From the NCBI GenBank assembly GCA_027574665.1, contig CM050654.1, positions 20,466,222-20,530,221 on the forward strand: 64,000 nt of DNA, read 5' to 3'. A program made the translations under genes and the position numbers. The notes under the pieces were generated by a model. It searched no databases, was not told the origin of the DNA, and saw only the letters and a program-made list of their open reading frames with translations. This DNA comes from Rhynochetos jubatus (taxonomy: Eukaryota; Chordata; Aves; Eurypygiformes; Rhynochetidae). Below, one piece after another: positions 60,001 to 64,000 of the stretch; position 1 is the first letter of the stretch, and each line of letters opens with the position of its first letter.

Positions 60001-63000
60001 GAAGCCGTTGCTCCCCGGCTTTACGCTGTTGTTGCCTGCTCTCCTGCCGCCCTGTTCATGGCTGGCATGTGAAGCAGAGCCCTTCAGAGAACTGGTCTCC
60101 TCTGGCTGGATGCCAGGCAGATCGTCAGAAGCAGGTCGTTGTGGGGTTTGTGCTGTAAGCTTCCAGGTCTGCGTGCCTGAGTGTATTGCAGAAAGCCTTG
60201 TTAGGCGTTGGCTTGGCTTGGTTCAGTTGATGTTTTTGCAGGAAGCAGTTTGAGAATTAACTCAAGTTGTATTAATTAGTGTAGTGATAAGCAAGGAAAC
60301 AGCTAGCTAGGAATGGCGAGCTTTTGCTGAGTACAACGAGCCAAACTTTGGGAGTCTCACTGAAAGTATTTTACAGTCCTAAGCTAAAGGTTTTGATCCT
60401 GTTTTCTTTGTTTAGAATGTGTTGAACTGTATTTTCTTTTGGACAAAAGGTTTGCTTATGGGTTTTTTAGGTGCCATAACAGAATTCACTGTTGTTAGCG
60501 CTTTGTGTTAAGAGATGGTGTTGCAATAGGTTGTTGCCTGTCAGTTTATCCACCACAGGGCACATAGGTGAGCTGCGGCTGTAGGACTCTCCAAGTAATT
60601 GATCGTTACATTTCTGTGGGAACTGTGGAAGTTCTGTGGCTTCCTAGACTTTTGTGCGTGACACAAAACTGAGGAGAAACGGGATTTATTTTTGTCTGGC
60701 TAATTCTCTACTTCCCTTATTTCATTTAAAAAGGAAAAGTACCTCCCTCTTGAAATGGTTACGGATTTTCAACCTTTAAATTTCCATATCCTAGATACAC
60801 TTACTTTCCCTGGGAGACAGTGTTCGTTAAGTCAATGAAAACATTGGGTTTATGTTTAAGGTATATTTTAATATATCAAAAGAAACAGCAACATGTGTGA
60901 GAGCAGCACATGGCAGGGTAATAGGACAGGTGGAAGGAAAGGTAAGTTTGTGGTGAGCACCACTCCATTTGTTGTATATGATTGTTAACAGTATGAAGCA
61001 GATTCTCTTAGCTCAGCAAACAAGGTAAGTTTTGCTGTACAGAACAGAGCAATACGTTCTTGGGTTTTGATACTTCCTATAGGGTTTTTTTCTATTAAAG
61101 TGCGCAAACTGAAAGTGGGTTACTGATATTTAAAATAAACCATTTGATCTCAATACACTTTAAAAAAACCCCTATTTCAGAGATTATCCCAGTCTCTTGG
61201 GGATAGGGGTATATTTTATTTTTGGCCGCATGCAATTATGAGAACCTCAAACAGACATACTTGCTTACTTACGGTCTGAGTGAGTGGGGAATTTAATTTT
61301 ACCTGTTCTGGATAGTGGCATCTACAGCATTAGTACCATGGTAACCTGACACATGCTTTCAAGTAGTTACGGCTTTGTTCATCTTCTGAGTTTCACTGTT
61401 TAATTTGAAACGCTTCTAGCAGGTCCATTTTCCACGTTTCAGGTGTATTATGGTTTTAACCGAGGCAGCAGTGTTTTCGAGGTGGCAGAAGGGAGGCTGT
61501 TTAAAGCTTGTAATAGTGTTTCTTCCCAAGTTGCATGGCTTTAACCACCTTTCAACTTTTATGGCAGATCAGTCACAAGTGCCTGTAGAAAATTGCTTTC
61601 TTTGTAAGGGGGACTAAAAATGGCAACCTTGTTACAAGTGTAAATTTACAAATTACTCTTAAATAATGCTTCAGGGAAGAAAATGGTAGATGTCAGTATT
61701 TAGTTCCTGCTACAGCTCTGTTGAGTTTTTGAATGTTAAACAGCCAGAGTTCTTCATGTTTTTGAATTTTTCTTCCCACTGATATCCCGCAGTCCCAGTT
61801 TTCTAGAAAATATGTTCCACATTTTTATCTTATTTTTGGTTTCTTTAATGGAATCCAGTCTTTCTCTTCAAAGTTACAGGAACTAGGAGGAAGTTTGTCT
61901 GTAAAAGTACTTGGCTATCAAATGCCTTTTTTTTTTTAATAAATAAAAAAAACTTAGGGTTTGATGCCCCATGTTTGAAGTAGGACAGGCAACAGTGGCT
62001 TTTGGGGAAGAACTCGGGAGCTCACCTGTGTGCCATCACCTAGTCTTCCAGTCCTGCAGAAGAATGTGACATGATGCTGGGGGAGTGCAGGCAGGTAGGG
62101 GTGGGGGGCTGCTGCTTTGCTCCTCTGTCTGGAAGTGCTCTGGCTCCATAGCCGGGGAGCTGTAGCTGCCTTTTTAGGGGCAGGATGTGGATTTTGGTAA
62201 CTGATAATCTGTGATGTTCTTTGTGACGAGACTGAAAGAACCATGAAGCTAGGTAAACATCCCCTGTGGTCTTATAGCAATGACTGGTGTGACCAATGTG
62301 AATTGGTAGCTAAGAAGCTTTAATTGCTTTTACTCCAGTTTTATGTCTGTTATAATTGGAAATATTTAGTACACCCTCTGATTCTACCTCCTGTAGGGTT
62401 TTTTGGTAACTTCTAAACCAGCTTGCCATCATTTAAAACTGGGATAAGATATGAATCATGTCAGCTGAGTATAGTTAATTCTTGTTTGAGATGAACACTA
62501 CTCTGAGTTTTCAATACTCATATTGCTTTTTGCTCAGCATTTAAAATGAAGTTGACTTGGCTTTGTTTTTTATATTCATGGGGGATATTGGGAACTCACA
62601 ATAATACTGCCAGTGTTTGGATTAGTGTGTAAAAATCAAAGTGACGATAACAAAGTTGTTTAGCTGAGTAAGATGCCTCCTCTGTTCTGACTTCATTTGC
62701 GACTTTCTATAAAAATGTGTGTATTTTCTGTATGAAGATGCTATCGTTCTATAGCTTTTATATACTTGAGGCACAATGCATTTTTTACCCCCCATCCTGT
62801 TGTTTGAGAGGAACTTATACCTGCTGATTGCTGCTCCTGGAAACTGGCCGCTGCAGAGCGGAGGCGTATGATGATACTGCTTCGCCACACTCCACTGCAC
62901 TAGCACCTCGGAGACCAAAGTATGAGTTGCATCTCATCCTTTCAGCATGTGTATTTTGTGCATTGGGAGTCACAGTGACTCGTGTATGCAGCTGTAGCTC

Positions 63001-64000
63001 GACTGTGCCACTTCTAATATCTGAGGCTGTTTCTTCATCTTTAGAATGTGTCAAAATTCACCTGAAAATTGTGTAAACATAGTTGTCTTACACGTTTTGT
63101 CTTCAACATATTTTAGTTCAATTTTTTGAAAATGTTTTGGTTTACATTGCTAAATATAATTGCCACCTGTTAAAAAAGAAAGAGATAAGGTTCCTTGTTT
63201 ACAAATACAAACCTTTCACTGCTACCCAAATTAAAAAGTAATTTGCACGTATTAAACTTGTTAGTGTTACACAGTCAAGATCTATGTCTGTATGCTATTG
63301 AGTAGATAATAGATTTTTCTGAGATTTTTCTTATTTGTGAGTAGAGTAACTAATGTTTAATGGAATACTTGGAGCAGCTCCCAGCTCAGCTAAACTTTCA
63401 GTTAACTTTCAGTGACTTCTCCACGTTAAAACCAGAAACTGTGAAAGCTTTCAAATTAGCGTGGTGGTTGTGGCCATGTGAAACATCTCACGGTATTAAC
63501 TGAAGCTTGGGTTTGGGGTGGTTTGTTTTTTTGTAAAATGTTGTGAAGTGTTTTGAGTCTGGGTAATGGTTTGCAGAGGAGATTTTTTTGATCAGAGTGG
63601 TGAAAATGGTATTTCTCTATTCCTTTTAGCAAAGTCGTCACCAAAAACTGAAATAACTTCTATTAACAAGACTACTTTTGCATGTTTGTATGTTGAAATT
63701 TCGGAATATCAGGTCACAGCTTCCCCCGCCTCTGGGGAATTTTGTCTCAGGCCACGCGTTACCTGCCTTTGAATTTTACCTCTCTGCACTCAGATACTAA
63801 GCCCAACAACTTGAAAGAGAAAGGAGGCTAATATGATATTCCTGGGAATTCACACAGATTTGTTTATCATTAGTTTTTCCTCATATAAAAAAGTGCTTAT
63901 TTTTGCAGGAGAGGAGGATTTTTCAGAGACTGCTTAGCTTTAGTTTACTTCAGACCTTTTGTTCATGCACATGATGGGAGTAGAAACAGCGGAGTGTTAG
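57068..64000 (+). other. OLA1: OLA1 intron 4 (3' end outside window)
   Basis: Starts with a GTATGT donor. I looked for the next coding segment (RAFEDDDITH...) and did not find it, so the intron runs to the window end or beyond. Human OLA1 also has very long introns. An ATA trinucleotide run (59161-59177) and short A/C tracts (59342, 61162) are present. Confidence 0.85.
59161..59177. repeat. ATA/TAA trinucleotide microsatellite
   Basis: Seventeen nt of uninterrupted ATA repeat. Confidence 0.85.

Noticed and set aside
1..64000. tRNA, rRNA, snRNA genes, CRISPR arrays and endogenous viral genes
   Set aside because: I looked for tRNA B-box strings, U6-like starts, regularly spaced repeats and reverse-transcriptase or capsid motifs, and found none that held up.

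Overview
The window is vertebrate nuclear DNA, most likely from a bird. Three spliced genes are recognisable. Two fragments of the CR1 LINE 3' end (about 44749 and 50440) carry the bird/reptile signature, and recognisable interspersed repeats are otherwise sparse. The gene order CIR1 - SP9 - OLA1 matches human 2q31 read in the opposite direction. Chicken chromosome 7 would be the expected counterpart (inference from known synteny, not from a search).

Layout. (1) 1-11490: the 3' part of CIR1 on the + strand: three coding exons (6562-6668, 8149-8234, 9969-10680), their introns and a 3' UTR ending near an AATAAA at 11465. Upstream CIR1 exons lie outside the window. (2) 11490-16866: the gap between the convergent ends of CIR1 and SP9. 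I recognise no gene here. It holds three CpG-rich blocks (about 12480-13380, 13570-14680, 15050-15480), an AT-rich homeodomain-site block (13380-13565) and an AT-rich stretch with three perfect octamers (15480-16380) that looks like conserved regulatory DNA. (3) 16866-19850: SP9 on the - strand, complete in two coding exons (458 aa), inside a large CpG island. (4) 19850-45500: a 25-kb gene desert between the divergent SP9 and OLA1 promoters. It contains a second CpG island (21430-22130) and several AT-rich blocks with homeodomain, POU, SOX and TCF-like sites that are candidate enhancers, presumably of SP9. (5) 45500-64000: the CpG-island promoter of OLA1, a non-coding first exon and coding exons 2-4 (residues 1-125), ending inside intron 4. 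A near-perfect 69-nt palindrome sits just upstream of the first exon.

How the genes relate. CIR1 (RBPJ corepressor / SR-like splicing-linked protein) and OLA1 (YchF-type ATPase) are broadly expressed housekeeping genes. SP9 is a developmental transcription factor of limb ectoderm and forebrain. A broad CpG domain around SP9, flanked by gene-free regulatory-looking DNA, is the expected layout for such a gene. Nothing in the window suggests a new protein-coding system. The items most worth checking are non-coding: the OLA1 promoter palindrome, the orphan CpG islands with embedded homeodomain block, the octamer cluster, and a strikingly recurrent AAAAAACCC / GGGTTTTTT word.
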